From positions 31,311,456 to 31,375,455 of the forward strand of contig CM049312.1 of NCBI GenBank assembly GCA_026874595.1: a DNA stretch of 64,000 nucleotides. The letters run 5' to 3'. The DNA is from Sipunculus nudus. Taxonomy: Eukaryota > Annelida > Sipuncula > Golfingiida > Sipunculidae. A model generated the notes under the pieces. The model made no database searches. It was not told the DNA's origin and was given only the letters and a program-made list of their open reading frames with translations. Positions 11,253 through 25,195 of this stretch are shown in pieces. Within the stretch, counting starts at the first letter, position 1, and every line of letters begins with the position of its first letter. The translations under genes and the position numbers were made by a program.

Positions 11253-13640
11253 TACCTCGTCTCCTTCTTCTTTATCATTACTTTCATTTATTTGACAGAT
11301 TAATATACTGGTGCATTTACTATTTAACTCATATTTGCTGTCTTCATGTTTTTATATAAATATGTAATGATGCTTCTTCTTTTAGTCACGTAATACGAAG
11401 GTCGCTTAGTAGTGAGTGTGTATGAGTAGGTTTTAACATAACATAGCATTCATTGACTTTCTAATTATTTCAGAATGTAAATTACCGTAGATGTAAAAGT
11501 CTTACATGACACCGCTCCTGATATGACACAGCTCCAGAAATATATCCACAGTATCTCTACAATATGAGAGCTAAGAGTTCTCATGGACCAGGAACTGGAA
11601 GGCTACCAGATAGATTTGCGTTCACATATGAGATCACAGATCAAAAGTAATAGTTTTACAGTGACATTGAGCAATCTTTCAGCGAAATTTTCTTGCACAT
11701 AATTTTCATCAGCAGGCAAGCAAAAGGCATAAACACATACGCAAATAAACAGCTTACACGCAAAAAAAATAAAAGAAATGCCTGTGTTATGCCACGAATA
11801 TATTGCAATGATAAACGAAAACATGCTGCAGACATATTTTAATTACAACTACCATGTATGTGAACAAATCATTTGCAGGAGTCTTTTTTTCTCTGTCCTT
11901 GTAAAATGACTCATAGGATTGGTTACAATAGTGATACCGAGAATCGACAGTACCTTGTAAAATAAAGGAAAACACGAAATATCTTTCTCTTTTTGTGCCA
12001 TCATATTGTAACGTAAAGGAGCGTATGATATATTACAGCAATAATTTTGTCATTTATTGCTCATTCAATATTTCATTTATATTGCCCAAAATGTCATGAC
12101 GCCGCATGCAGTGTCTGGTGATTTTTTTTAACAATTGGATGGACTTTATCATTTTGCCAGCAGGCATTTCGAAAGTTGTCTCTGTGTAATGTCAGTTAAT
12201 TCAGACCTGTATAGGTTAGTTTATATAGACATCTCAACTCGTTACTCGAGTGAGAATCACAACGTATGTCGGCTGCGAACATATTGATGTCAAAGGCAAA
12301 GCCGGACTTCAAACGTTACACCTGCAAGTGAAATATCTTCCAAATTACATTTAATTTGTGAGTATGATTTAAGCTTCACGTTAGAAATAGGACAAATCTT
12401 CCATCGAAACGAGCATGCCTTACTTTCGCGTTCTGGGAAGAGATAAAAGGAGCTCTGTACTTATGACATGCTGCGAGCTCTAGGCGGATTAATGGTTTCC
12501 AGCCATTAGAGAGTGTGGAGGCATATACAGACTAAGTCATTAGTAGTTCGTAAGTTCTAAATCCGTATTTGTATAACCAGGTAATAGGCTATCCTCTTTC
12601 AAAGGCTTCACCATTAAGAAGCTCAGATGATGTACCACGTGATTCACATGAGCGGTCTCCTTACCAATTGGTAAAAAAAACTGTAGACAACTGCTGCCTG
12701 AATTCATATACACTTTTTATCACGTAGTTGTAAAGTAAAGCTGGAGGCTTATGACCAATTTTGATGAATTCAGCATTCTAATTTTCTGATTCCAATATCT
12801 TATTTCTCGGTTAACAACACGTGTTGTGCATTTTTATATTTATATGTAAACATTTTCGTATTATGTTTTCATAAATAATGTTATAATACATTTTGAAACA
12901 TTATCACCACATAATGTTTGCGTTATACATTTTGAAACATTATGATGCATATCTTATTATTCAAACTAGTCTGCAGTAATCGTTTTTCGTAATAATCGCA
13001 GCTAGAATCTAATATCCATTCATTCAAATATGGCTGCAGGTTGGTTATTCTATTGCAGTTACTACTTACCCAGGGTTCATCAATGGCTCGATACTTACAG
13101 ATCTGAAGGAAGAACTTGCCTAGATGAGGATGCCATTTATGTATAATTCAACTACATTGGAATTCGTTTACAGGCCAGGTTTTGAAAAACATAAGGTTTT
13201 CAACCTGTTCCTATTACAAAATCTCCATTACTGTCACGTACTTTGCTCCATCTAATTAAGTTCCCTTGAGCGTTTTCCTCAATGAGCACCAGTACCAATG
13301 TAAGCCAAAGAAACATGGCTCCTCGTCACTTCAATTACTTTTCTTCTTCTTCCTCCTGGCAATCCTGTTCCGACGGTGGGATAGTTTCGTGACAATAATT
13401 TTCGTTTCACATTGCCTTTGGCATGGATAAAAATATCCAACTATTATATCACAAAATAGCATGACAGCTGTAAAATATCAATGCCATGAAGAATCAAGAA
13501 TTGATTGTGTTCTGTCAATATTACACATTCAGATCATTCCGATTAAAACCCGGGTTTATATGATAAATCAATTTATATTGAATTCTCATCAACTCAACCA
13601 GGTGTTTATATTGTTACGAAGACAAATTGCTCAGGGGAAA
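10752..13640. other. Noncoding AT-rich stretch, no gene seen
   Basis: Contains a (TTA)n run at about 11219-11251. Short open frames (for example 11603-11824 and 11787-11975 on the minus strand) lack any recognisable domain. Confidence 0.55.
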
Positions 13641-13725
13641 ATACTGGGCCCATCCGGGATTCTAACCCGTGTCGGTGGCGCACATGTCTGGTGTACCAAC
13701 CGCTTCGCTAGAAAAGCAAGCATCA
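13640..13725 (-). mobile_element. tRNA-derived SINE head
   Basis: On the minus strand, box A TAGCGAAGCGG (13700-13710) fits TRGYNNARNNG, and box B GGGTTAGAATCCC (13656-13669) is one change from the GTTCGANTCC core. They are about 30 bases apart, as in tRNA. No acceptor-stem pairing seen, so a SINE or tRNA relic rather than a functional tRNA. Confidence 0.5.
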
Positions 13726-16160
13726 CTAGCGTCACAGTTCGGTCCGCTTTTATGTCACCCCATAACAATATCTGTAAAAAAGTACCTGTCAATTTAGCCA
13801 CTTATCTAAACGAAACATGTATCATATCTTGCAAATAGTTTTAGTGGGACATATTTATATTTGAGAAAACAATACTGGGTACCTTGAATAAAATTTTTAA
13901 AAAAGTCAGCTAAAAGACGCCCTGCAGCGCTGTAACTTCACTAAGAAACATCTAGAAAGATGCAAAGTATACTTGTAATAAAATACAATAAAATGCTTTA
14001 TACTCTATTGTAGGAGTTACATTATGTTCTGTCATGGTAAAATATTGAACAGGAATCATGAAGATAAAACCTTAAACCCGGAAGGTTTAATATCATCCCT
14101 GTCGCATAATCTTATTCCTCATCCGACTGTCAACTAGCACTAGACTTTTTAAAATACGAAACTGTCTTTTCATTGTTCCAGTTTTCTCTCAAATGAAGTG
14201 TCACAAAATAGCAGGTGATAGTTGATGTATCAGCAAATGTCATATCATGTTTCAGTGAATAGGCCAACAATGATAAATATGTCGGTTGACCGTTCTGCTG
14301 TGTTGGTTTTCTTATGAAAGATAAGGGGCATAATTTTGTAGTTTGTCAGAGATATTGATGACCGTAAAGCACAATGTCAGGGGATTTTCTTGAACATTTC
14401 TTATGCAAAATAAATTGATAGGAGATCATATCATTAGCTTTCAAGCTAAGGTTGTTCAAAATATAATTAATACAAAATGACCCGAATAAAGGAGACAAAG
14501 ACAAGTCATACATGGCGACCACGTATTCTTGGGAAGTATTGATATGAAAGGTTCGTGCCCTTGCTTTGCCCTCTTTCGTGACTTTCTTTACATCTGCTCA
14601 GACAGACGTCCCCGCTTCCGTCAGAATGTCACCTATTCCCGCTCAAACATATCGCGGTAATCACGGGTTGCGATTTCTCTTAAAACATGGGCAAAACCTC
14701 TGCTACATACGCACTTCGGATAAGAGAGTTGTTATCCAGTTGTGGCTTTTTGTGAAAATGTTATTTTCGAATCACCTATGACAGGTCTCAATTATTTCAT
14801 ACATTATTTGTGACATAAAGGGAAAACTTTCCCTACTGAGCAATTAAATAGTATGAGTGATAGTATTTGACGTCTTATGGATTGTTACACATCGCAATGT
14901 TTTAGGAGATAAATTCATACAAATTGTAACAGGCTATCAGTCAGATCAGACTAAAGAAATACCAAAGCCTAGCTTCAGCCCGGAGCTCAGACCATGGAAG
15001 ACATAGGATTTTGGTTTACAGTAAATGAATGGTTTAAAGGAAAAATTGCACTGGGATTTAGATTAAACTGAAACATCCCACCACGCAATCACGGTATCTC
15101 TAGATGTGAGAATAATATTTTCTTTTACAAAAAAAAATAAACAATATGTCCCATTTACGTTAAAAAAGGATAAAGAAAACGAACACCCGTTATATGAAAA
15201 TACAAACACCGCTCTGCAAAGGGCGTAAAACTTAATATAAGATTAAAATTAATAATGATTGGAATCTTATTTTAAAGTCATTGACGGGCGTAAAGCGATA
15301 ATTACAAAACAATAAAAGAACGAAAACCGTTTCACTTGTTAACGCTTATGTTATAGCAAGGGGTCTGAAAGGTTAAACGAAAATAAACGCATTCGACCAG
15401 GTGTTCTATTTCAGGGTTCACAAAGCGATGTAAATGTTGACATTAAGCTCATTAAAAAAGTTGAATGGTCTATATGCTGGTTATGGCAAACAAAAAGGCG
15501 TAAGGTATGCTTAAAAGGTTTTCATTAAGATTCTTGCAAAAAGAAATATATATATATAAGAAAAACGAAGGAATTGATGGACGACGAATGAGCGCGTAAA
15601 ATAGGTAGTGTAAATGTATGCCCTTGGTAAACTTTGCGATTTTGAGGGTGGGGGGGGGGGGGTCTTTCGTTGCTTATACTCTGTGGTATTGTGAAATACT
15701 GGGCGGCACAATATATTTGATTCTTCACCCTGCCTTTTTTAATCATTTAAATATTCTCAGTTTCAGTAAAAATAAGTTAAATCCGAAAACCGATAATTTT
15801 AAAACGGCATTCGTTATTTAACAAGTATCAGACAATTTAAATTTTGATATTTTCCCCCCTGACACAGATCCGCTTTTATTAGTAGTAGGAATAAAAGATA
15901 ATTAAAGATAAATGTCCAAATAAAAACGGCATCGATAAACCATATCAGACATCACAAATATCAGAATTCACAAAACATATGTCGAACATCGCTGGAAGCA
16001 GTACCTTTGTCAGTGTTAGTAATTTTAGACATCTTTGAAATAATATAGGACACTCCTGAAAATAAATACAACCTACTCTTTCATTCTCAGGGTTTCCTTG
16101 CAGCGTTTTAATATACCTTGCAGCGTCATATTAAGAATGACGTGTATAATCACAGTAACT
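13726..16160. other. Noncoding AT-rich stretch, no gene seen
   Basis: Includes a G13 run near 15650-15662. Nothing else structured was recognised. Confidence 0.55.
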
Positions 16161-16500
16161 TAGGCCAAAATAAAAAAAAGGTATGGTTCTCAGGCACTTT
16201 TTTTCAGAAATCAATGCGGGCGGGCGCTTTTTTTATTTTAAATTTTTTGGTGTGTATCGATAAAAATGTCAAATGATTAGGGAAAGCATGAAAATAACAG
16301 TTTTATTTTGCTGAATAAGTAAAAGCACTACAAAACAAAGGAAATTGTATGGTTTTATCTTCTTGAAAGAAATGTCGGAGCGGCAGCAGCTCAAAATTGG
16401 AAAGTGTTTATTGAAAATCAAAATTAAGATTTTGATGCGGGTGTTTAAAATTGATGCGGGCGGTGCCTGAGAACCACACCTTTAATTTTTTTTGGCCTTA
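16161..16500. mobile_element. 340 bp MITE, copy 1
   Basis: Left end TAGGCCAAAATAAAAAAAAG, then GTATGGTTCTCAGGCA. The reverse complement of the right end reads TAAGGCCAAAAAAAATTAAA, then GGTGTGGTTCTCAGGCACC. So terminal inverted repeats of about 35 bp, followed by a GCGGGCG block in each arm. TA sits at both borders, compatible with a TA target-site duplication. No coding capacity. Nearly identical to 28876-29218. Confidence 0.75.
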
Positions 16501-17398
16501 CTCATTCTAAGCCGGAGGGGGTAACTTTTAAGTATGAAACGGATATAGATTTTAAGCATAACAACTGTTAGCCCATTTGATTTAGGGCACACACCAATAG
16601 GTCTCGTGAAGAGAGGGCCTGCTTTACCATGGTATTCCCTGCAAAATGACTCTAAAATGAATTGACCGATGATATATTTATCATGATCGGGGTTGCAATA
16701 GATCGAAATAAGACAATCTGATCAGCAAATCCGATATTTCCCATTTATATGATACCAGAATCATTCTGTCAACTTTTTTCTTGCACAGAGTAATGTACTC
16801 TTTATTATCTTATGCATAATTCAATAGGCCATTTCTGCCACTGCCTACCCCGAATGACCGCCCAAGCTACTCATGTAACCCGAAATGGTTCTTCCTGCGT
16901 GCTTAGTATACAAAAGTCTTATATAAAATAAGGCGATGGATATAGCAACGTACATTATTAGTCACAGTTATAATTTTACTTTCAGGAAACTCCTATTCAC
17001 ACGAGTTCCAGAATCACATAACAATATCTGATCATATAACTGATATTTGTTTTGCTTTATATATATTATATAAGATCAGGATACATATTGTGACCAAACT
17101 TTAGCTTTTCGATACAAGCCATACTGAAAATCTAGTGCAAACATAGAAAAAAGAAGAAAAAGAAATCAAAACTATTAAATCAAGACCGGAGTAAGTTCAT
17201 CCATATTTTTGTTACCCAAATAGGAATGCAGATATAAACTCAAACTCTGTAAGCCGAAGTCTTATCGGAATAGGCTTATTAAGAGAATGGTATAAATATT
17301 GTATGAATTAACACATTAGCAGTTCTTTCGTTGGGAACGGTCTGGATTCGTAGTGGGATGGTTTGCATGGCCACAGTTCACGCCCTGGTTGGAGTAAT
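16501..17398. other. Noncoding stretch between MITE and SINE
   Basis: No feature seen apart from a possible box B-like GTTCACGCCC near 17378 on the + strand. Confidence 0.5.
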
Positions 17399-17652
17399 AT
17401 TTTTTTTTAATTAAACTTTATTTATTTTACATGGATTGTACAACTAGTTATAATAACTAATGCTAGGTAATCTTCGTGGCTTGGTTGGTGACGTTCGGTA
17501 GTCTGCAGAGGTGGAGGAAACCGGAGGACACGGAGAAAACCACCGAACTTGGACGGGCAACTACAACCCACTCATGTGGCGATTCCGGGGATCGAACCCG
17601 GGGCGCTGGCGGAGAGAGCCGAGCGTTTTACTACTCGACCATTCAGGCCAAC
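17399..17652 (-). mobile_element. tRNA-derived SINE (about 250 bp)
   Basis: On the minus strand, box A TGGTCGAGTAG (17631-17641) and box B CCCGGGTTCGATCCCCGG (17586-17603) are spaced as in a tRNA. Then follow a body with CTCCGGTTTCCTCCACC, a segment common in molluscan SINEs as I remember it, and an AT-rich 3' tail ending in AATAAATAAAG and an A-run near 17400. Transcribed by Pol III when active. Confidence 0.65.
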
Positions 17653-20600
17653 GTTCAGAGTTCGAAGTGGGTGGGTTTGCATCGGAACTGGATACACCGA
17701 AGTAGTTTGGAAGATGGCCCTGCGATAGATAGTTCTCAACGTTTTGTAATTGATGTTATCATGTGGACAATGGCTACGTTTATGACACACTAGACATCCT
17801 CCCTCCACTCAATGACGAAAAACACGCATATCAGAGCCGTGGTCACAGGGGAATTGCGTGATAAAGATCTAGTTCCACCGTCAACTAAAACCTCGATGTA
17901 GACTGGCTTATAATGTAACATACGTGGGGAATAGCCTTCATTCTCACATTACAACCATCTCTTCTTCGCTTCATGGAACTTCCTAGGTCGTAACGGCTAC
18001 TGTTATTATTATTATCCAAAATTCTTTTTACCCATTCTGCATTTAACGGAGCTCATTTTCCAAACTTAACTGACCATATCCTATAACCAATTTGTACGCT
18101 GTTGGGTACCCTTTGCAATCTGTTCTATTTTTCTATGGACCACTCATATTCTGCCTTTTCAATCATTTCAAGTTTTTTGTTCTGATAAATCCTGACTTTA
18201 ACAAAACTGGAAAAGCAAATTTTTAATTGCCCCTGATGTACAAGATTTAGAACCCTTTCCTTTGCCAAACACTCTTCGACCATTGGTTGCTTGTATGTCA
18301 CTGGTGTTGAGTTTTGTTTACTCAAGCTCTGCTGCCAGTGACGCTGACGATATCAATAAAATTATTAACTCATTTTTTCCCTTCAGGTTCATGACTGTCC
18401 ATGTCTACGGAAAGCATGATTTTTGTAGACATTGTTTATAAAGTTACAAACTATGATCTCTGGACAAGTTGAAGTGTCCGTTGACTTTCTTTTCTTATAT
18501 ATTTATTGACTAAGCCTCATATAAGATACGATTCGCAAATTAAAACATCGTCTGATTATGTAATTTATTACGTTTAAGTGAATGTTTGCTGGGAATATCT
18601 CTTATACACTTCACAATCACGGGATTAAAGTGAACAAATTTACGCAAACCCACGCTGACATGGTAGATATTGGACGTTTTATTAGATAATCAAAATGTTA
18701 ATATACCAAAAAGTAAAAACAAAAGGACGCGATTTAATACCAAAAAAAAGATAAATTAAGTAATATATATCGAGAAGCAAAAACAACATAAACACATTCA
18801 TCAAGATTCCATCTTCAAAATAAAGCTTTGCTTTGTGACAGACACTTCAAAGTTACATCAAGAGATCTACAAACTGTCGATAGGTCCGTCTCGTTTCATG
18901 ACAAAATTTCAGCCATGTTTTCTTTCTGCTTTGAAGATTAATCTTCATTCAATGACCAATGAATGTTAAAGTTACTATCGCGTTTGAGACAAGGACGTCA
19001 GTTATTTTCAAGGCTGGTCATGAAAGACGAACTTCTTTCTTTGTTGACATGCCTTGACGTAAATTGTGAAGTAATTTAGTTAACACGTTATTCTGACATT
19101 CTTAACGCAGATAGAGGGAGTGGATATCGATTTTGGAAGGAAGTGGAGAGACCAGCTTGGAAATGCTTATCTGATATAGATTTTTGAAATCTATGACCTA
19201 CCAATGTCCATGGTTAAGGGTTATTCGGCAATGACAAAACTTGCTGTGCTGTCTTGTATACGATTTTACAGCATATGATATTCCAAACAAAGGTCATTCT
19301 AAAACGTACTTATATTTCTGGATGATAATGGTTTCTTCAACAAAAGAGTACTACATACGATTTATAGCCCTAATAAAAAATGATGTATCCATAAATAAAA
19401 ATGTATGTTTTTGTTATAGCCCAGTGAAATATTATGCATCACTCAAGGTTTTTTACGAGGGTGTGTCATGCATGGCATTCCGATTCGAAGCTGAGCGAAT
19501 GCCGTGACTGACACACGCTAAAATAAAACTTCACGTGAGGCATAACGTTTCTCTGGGCTATACCTGATTTGTCCCACCTGCCCGAGCTTTAATTTGGAAT
19601 ACAGGACTAACCACCAAGAGTGTGAAATAAGATTATTTTTGCTCACTTTCCTCGGTTCTACCAGATTCAAGAAATATATTGGAACAGATGATTTTAATAA
19701 AATTATAAGTCACAGTTCATATTCTACCCTGCATATTCCTCGTAGATTGACTAAAGCCTTTAAATCAGCATGTATTTTAAAGTTAATTATTCTTTGTATT
19801 TTCTGGCTATGACTTCCCGTTATGGTTGAAACATTGGGCGTTTTATTTCGATTTTGTTTGCTTCCACTAACTGTTAAATAGATAAAACATAATTGTTATA
19901 TGTTAAACTGTCTTCTCTAACGTATCGTGCCCTCTTAAAACTTAAAATGGTTCCCTTATATGTATGTTTATTTAATATTACTTTGTTCCATCTATCAGTA
20001 TCCAAACTTCGCTGTTTCAAGCGTAACCACGTACTGCAATGTTGAATGGAACATATTTCTTTACTTGTTTTCACAAATAAAATTCTTACATGAGCTAAAA
20101 GAAACTTTGGACCAGCATCCAATTTATACGTGCGACGCCACTCCGGGAACAGAAGTAATACAATAGGAGGGAGGTTATGAACCTTCGTTGCTAAAATCTA
20201 CAATCAGTTCTATTATCACGAAATCCATTTTCGATTTGATTAACATTTATAATATCTGCGTTAGAGCCGGTGCCTGGTACACTTTCTTACTACCGGTCAG
20301 TTGTTCGTCTAGACCAACATGTCTGAATGTTTTAATGCAGATAGGTGTAATATCGACAACCCTGGAAAAAAAAAATTTGCTCGAACACCTGCTGTTTCTG
20401 ATGTTGATTCTATAGATAAAGTCCATTCGAGAGGCCAGAAATAAAAAAAAAATTATTGTATAATAACATGAAATAGCGTGTGTCATTGTATTGTGGAATC
20501 TTCATCTCTTCAGCCGACACATTCAGGCGGTGTTACCAAATAAGCGTTAGACATGTGACTTGCTAGGGGATCTTTGATTTGAAATGATTTTTTATATAAA

Positions 20601-23600
20601 AATATATTTCTAACAAAGTGATGCAAATATGTAGATTTTCATGTACCGTATAATGTTTATCATACTGTTGACGGTTAAGTCTCTTCATACATTAATACGT
20701 TTTTTTAGCGGTTTTCCGTGTCTAAGATTATTTCCTAATACACCATATATATTGTATGTTTTCGGTGAAGCTTAAGCCGATACCAGTATCAAAATGAGAC
20801 ACGTACTTTCTATAAATCACATTTCCATTATCGAATGATGACTATCGATCATTTGATGCTTTGATACAGTCCTAATACATATACACTGTGCTCAACTTAA
20901 AAATGAGGGCACTATTGACTATAGTTAGGTAAAAGTCATATCCTAAATTTGAAACTGATGATTATAAGTGAAATATTCATATTTGTATAATCGGTTGAAA
21001 TTTACAAATGCTGCTTATAATCATATAGTATATCTGTTATGTGCAGATCACTTATATCTGTATTTATTTAAAAACGTGCAGGTAAATTATAAATGAACAA
21101 GGGTAGAAAAGTATAGCCTACTCACAGAAGCAATCCTAACTTCCGATCTCCTTCAAATAAAGGGCCAAAAATTTTAATATATCTCATTTTAATTATAAAT
21201 TATTTAAGATATTATTTTAACTGAATATAAAGAAGTGAAATTTTTATCCGTTAATACGATACCAAATGTGATCGATTCACTAATAAACGCTTTGGACTCT
21301 GTCATCTCGATGTATGGTTGCAATGCCAGGAACATTATCACTTGTTTAGCTTCGGCCAGAAATTAAATTCGATTCATCTGTAACGATAAACTTGTAATGT
21401 ATACCTACTGAACGCAAGTTTCGGGGCGCTAATTTCAACCACACATGGCATTCATTAATCCCTTTCAATAATTAGCCGAAAAGTATTTTCGATGTATCTA
21501 TACTATCAGTCCTGTAAGTTGTATACAATGTATCCGTCATCTCCAGAGGTTTTGCGCCATCGAACATTTTTGTCGGTATTATACATGCGTTTGAAATCAT
21601 CAATCATCATTTGGATGATTCTTATCTGGATCTGCAATAGCCTTTCACCTTTTTACATGAAGATAACATTTTACAAATTAGGAAAATAAAAGAGACATCA
21701 TTGCAGCGATATTTCGGCCCCGCCAGATGAGAGAGCACACCAAAATGTTAAAGTATGACTTGCTTGATTTCTGCAAAATATAAATGTGGACTAATCTCTA
21801 CTATCTCTAAAATGATTTAGAATGTATGATATTACAAAAATACTCCATCTGTCCAACATCAATTTCGAACCAATCATGGCATTTTTTTTAATTCTAAATA
21901 AAATGGTCTTTTTTAATTACATCAATATAACGAGCGGGAGAATCAGCATTTTCAAAAGTTTCAGTTAATAATGCTGTATGAAACTTGATAATATTACCAG
22001 CCGAATGAAACTGCATGTATTACAGCTTGGTGATAAAACGTTTGCTTTATGACGCAATAAGCCTCTGAGTTTCCATCAAGTATTCTAATTAGCGCCTAAT
22101 TGTTAATTAATTTGTTCTTTATTGCAGGCCTTTAGTCCGCGTTCCTTGTAATTACGGTCTGTGATTTGGTCCGTGATGTGCAAATAATATCTTCCAGAGC
22201 TGATAAGCTCATCTGTTTGGCAATTAGTGTGCACATTATATGTTCTTGTTTGAGAAACGCCGTCATGTATTAAAGCGCAATTGCATGCTTACAGTGTTAA
22301 CTATAAGACAAATACACCTCTAGAGAATGATAGGTTGTAATATTTGTCCTGAAGGACCTAATAATGAACGTCTCTGATGTACAGAAAGGTCCCGTCTGTG
22401 AGACAGACTTTAATTAGCTGAGAAACTCGCATTAAAAAAACACCAGTAAGTTCTCAAGTTTATTATTTTACAACTCAGTTTGAAAATGAACTGTAAATTC
22501 AACAACAAAAATATAAAAAAATGACTGCAGGTTGTGCCAGGTTTGTTTTTCCAAAATGAATGCTCTTTCCATTTCAACAGTTAAATCCTTGGATTTAAAT
22601 AGCGGGAGTTTTATCTGTTCGGTCAACGGGTGTGCCAAAGAACTCACCAGAAGTTACTTGCATATTAATATAGCCAAGGTTCGGAATCATGACAATTATG
22701 GGCGACCTATGCCAAATGGAAAGAAAGAAATACCTATATCCATGCGAAGCAATAAAATGGATATCGTGCGCCTTTCGGTGTCATGTTTTCACACGACTAT
22801 GGATAAGCCTGATCTAAATAATCCTGGTGCCTGTTCAGCTACACGTTAGAAATCATTGAACTTAAAATGTTAAATTTACTCAGCACTGCGAGTCATGGAT
22901 TGTTTCTTATGAACCGGATTTAATTAATTTATCCTGTTTGATGCAGTATGTTGTTTTTGTTCGTCTTTTTTATAACCGTGGTAAAAAAAAAATCTTCCAG
23001 TTTGATTAAATGGGGTAAAGTCTTTAGATTAGAGATAAAACAAACTCTGGAAAGAACATGGCCACGCTTGCCTCCGTGAAGTGAATTATATTCTAAAAGG
23101 TGAAAGTCATTTATGTTTTATCGTGACGAGGCAGAACCTTAACCAATGGCGCATAGTGTACATCATAATACAATGCAGCTGAGCGATGGGGCCAGCAAAT
23201 GTCAATCCAGGTACTGCGCCCAGGGCTGTTGTTATAACATCTTATTTCATGGAATTACGGGCGAACTTTGGTGCAAAGCAATGTAGAATTCATGACAGGT
23301 ACTTAGCAGCAAAACTTAACAAATGTGACGCTGGGCCAAGAGCTTACAGCTGTCATGAAAGTATTCGAGTTTCGCGGAATATGCTGCCGAATACATAACG
23401 CTGAGACATTTCGCCAGGTAAACACAGCTTTTTATACAAGTGCAATGGCGAAGTCGCGTTTACCTGATATAAAAACACCTTCTGTTTATGTATATAGCAG
23501 CGTGTCTTTGAAATGAGTCGTGCCCGGTTTACACAGGCCAGTTAATAAACATACCACGAAACGCTTCATCTAATGTGTCTTACTGTTGGCCCTGTAAAAC

Positions 23601-23696
23601 ATACTTACACTAGAATCCCGTTATATTAAACAACACGGATAATCTCTAGTATAATTAGAAATTATCCTAATGATATTATTCCTGTCTTTTTAAATG
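17653..23696. other. Noncoding AT-rich stretch, no gene seen
   Basis: Six kilobases with only short open frames; none shows a domain or splice partners. The longest (22532-22849, +, 105 codons) has no recognisable family. Confidence 0.55.
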
Positions 23697-23844
23697 TCCT
23701 TAAGTCTGCCTTCCTGTCTGCCTGTCTCTCTCTTTCTGTCTGTTTAAGGCTATTTGTACGTCTGTCTTCTTTTGGTCTGTCTGCCTGTATACCCGTGTGG
23801 CAGCTAACTGCCTGTTTGTCTCACCGACCCTCTCTCTCTCTCTC

Positions 23845-23880
<36 letters not shown>
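23697..23880. repeat. CTGT-rich sequence and (CT)n microsatellite
   Basis: Degenerate (CTGT/CTGC)n from 23697 leads into an almost perfect (CT)26 at 23828-23880. The open frames on both strands here are products of the repeat. Confidence 0.9.
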
Positions 23881-23882
<2 letters not shown>

Positions 23883-25125
23883 GCCGAAGAAAGCCTATTC
23901 GAGCCTCAGTAAATATTTATACATGATAATAAACTCATGGATAATATCAAGAACTATTTTTATTTATAGATCTTTTGCTTTTTACCATTTACCTAAACCA
24001 CTTTTAATTATACTATATTTTACCATTTTTATGTATTATATAATAATCATCGTGATAGAATTTCTCTGGTGAAATTCGAATGATCTCAATAAAAGCTCTA
24101 CGGTCCACTCAAATATTTGAAACTGTAACTTGACTTCAAGCTTATTACCGCTCAAATGCCCACAAAAGTTGTCATATCGGAAAACTTTTACAAAATTTTA
24201 CAAATTACAAAAATAGACATGGGCCATTATAACACCTGTCTTAATGTAAAACGGTACTGGCATATACGTTATTGTTCAATTACTTGATTCGTTGAGCGAC
24301 GTGTACACTGTTCATTTATAATTCTGTTTTATCGGGCCGGATCCTTTTTGAAGAATAAGATACGTTGGATTTCTCAAGCAAAGTGTTTAATGGTAAAACC
24401 TGTAACTTTCAGCGGAGCATTAATAGGCGTGACTGATGCTGCCGCCTGCGAAATTCCATATGATTCGATGTCCTTAGAAACGCAAAGATTAAAACCGTAG
24501 ACATCAGCGGCGAGACACGCACATACCAAACATGTAACACTAAAGCACTTTAATCTCACAAGGCTTAAAAGATTGTTCACATGTTTTTTCTGGTCACGTA
24601 ACCAATTAAAGTTAAAACTCTCGCTGATTGTGTGGGTGTACACGTTTTCCGAGCTCGAAATGTCAGCGAAATGGGTATTGTTCCCTGTGTCTGTCATTCT
24701 CATTTTATTCCAGGAAAACGGAAATGGAATTCTTTATCATAGAACATCTACGTCACAGGTGCTCTGTGGGATATCCTTAAACGACTTGGCTCGCCGGTAG
24801 GTGCTGTCTGATTTATAGTTGCTGTTGCAAGCTGGTAACTACTTACTCCGTATCGAAAAGCTGAATTTTGTTTCTTATGATAAATAATACCAATCTGATT
24901 CATATAACAGGTTTTAATATATATTAAATATTTTTATTGAGTGAGCCGACTCAGTTTCTAAAGATTGCTCATCTAAAACCAATCTTTATATGTAAAATTC
25001 CTTTTTGGTTTTCGATTCGTGTCAATCAAGCACGGTGCACGCTTGTGAGTGAAACATGACTGCGGGTCACATTCTTTACATTTAAAGCTACAGGGCGCTT
25101 AACATGGCTTGGATCTTGGTTGAAC
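23881..25125. other. Noncoding stretch, no gene seen
   Basis: No coding or RNA feature supported. Confidence 0.5.
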
Positions 25126-25195
25126 ATCTCAACGCGCCTGGGATTCGAACTCACCTGTAAAGCATGTTGAATTAATAGCGTCTTCTCTATGAAGT
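25126..25195 (-). mobile_element. tRNA-like SINE remnant
   Basis: Minus-strand box B AGTTCGAATCCC (25140-25151) is perfect over the GTTCGAATCC core. A near-consensus box A, TAGAGAAGACG (25179-25189, one mismatch), lies 28 bases upstream. No cloverleaf could be drawn. Confidence 0.4.

Noticed and set aside
22532-22849. 105-codon ORF on the + strand
   Set aside because: No family resemblance, no splice partners, and composition typical of noncoding DNA.
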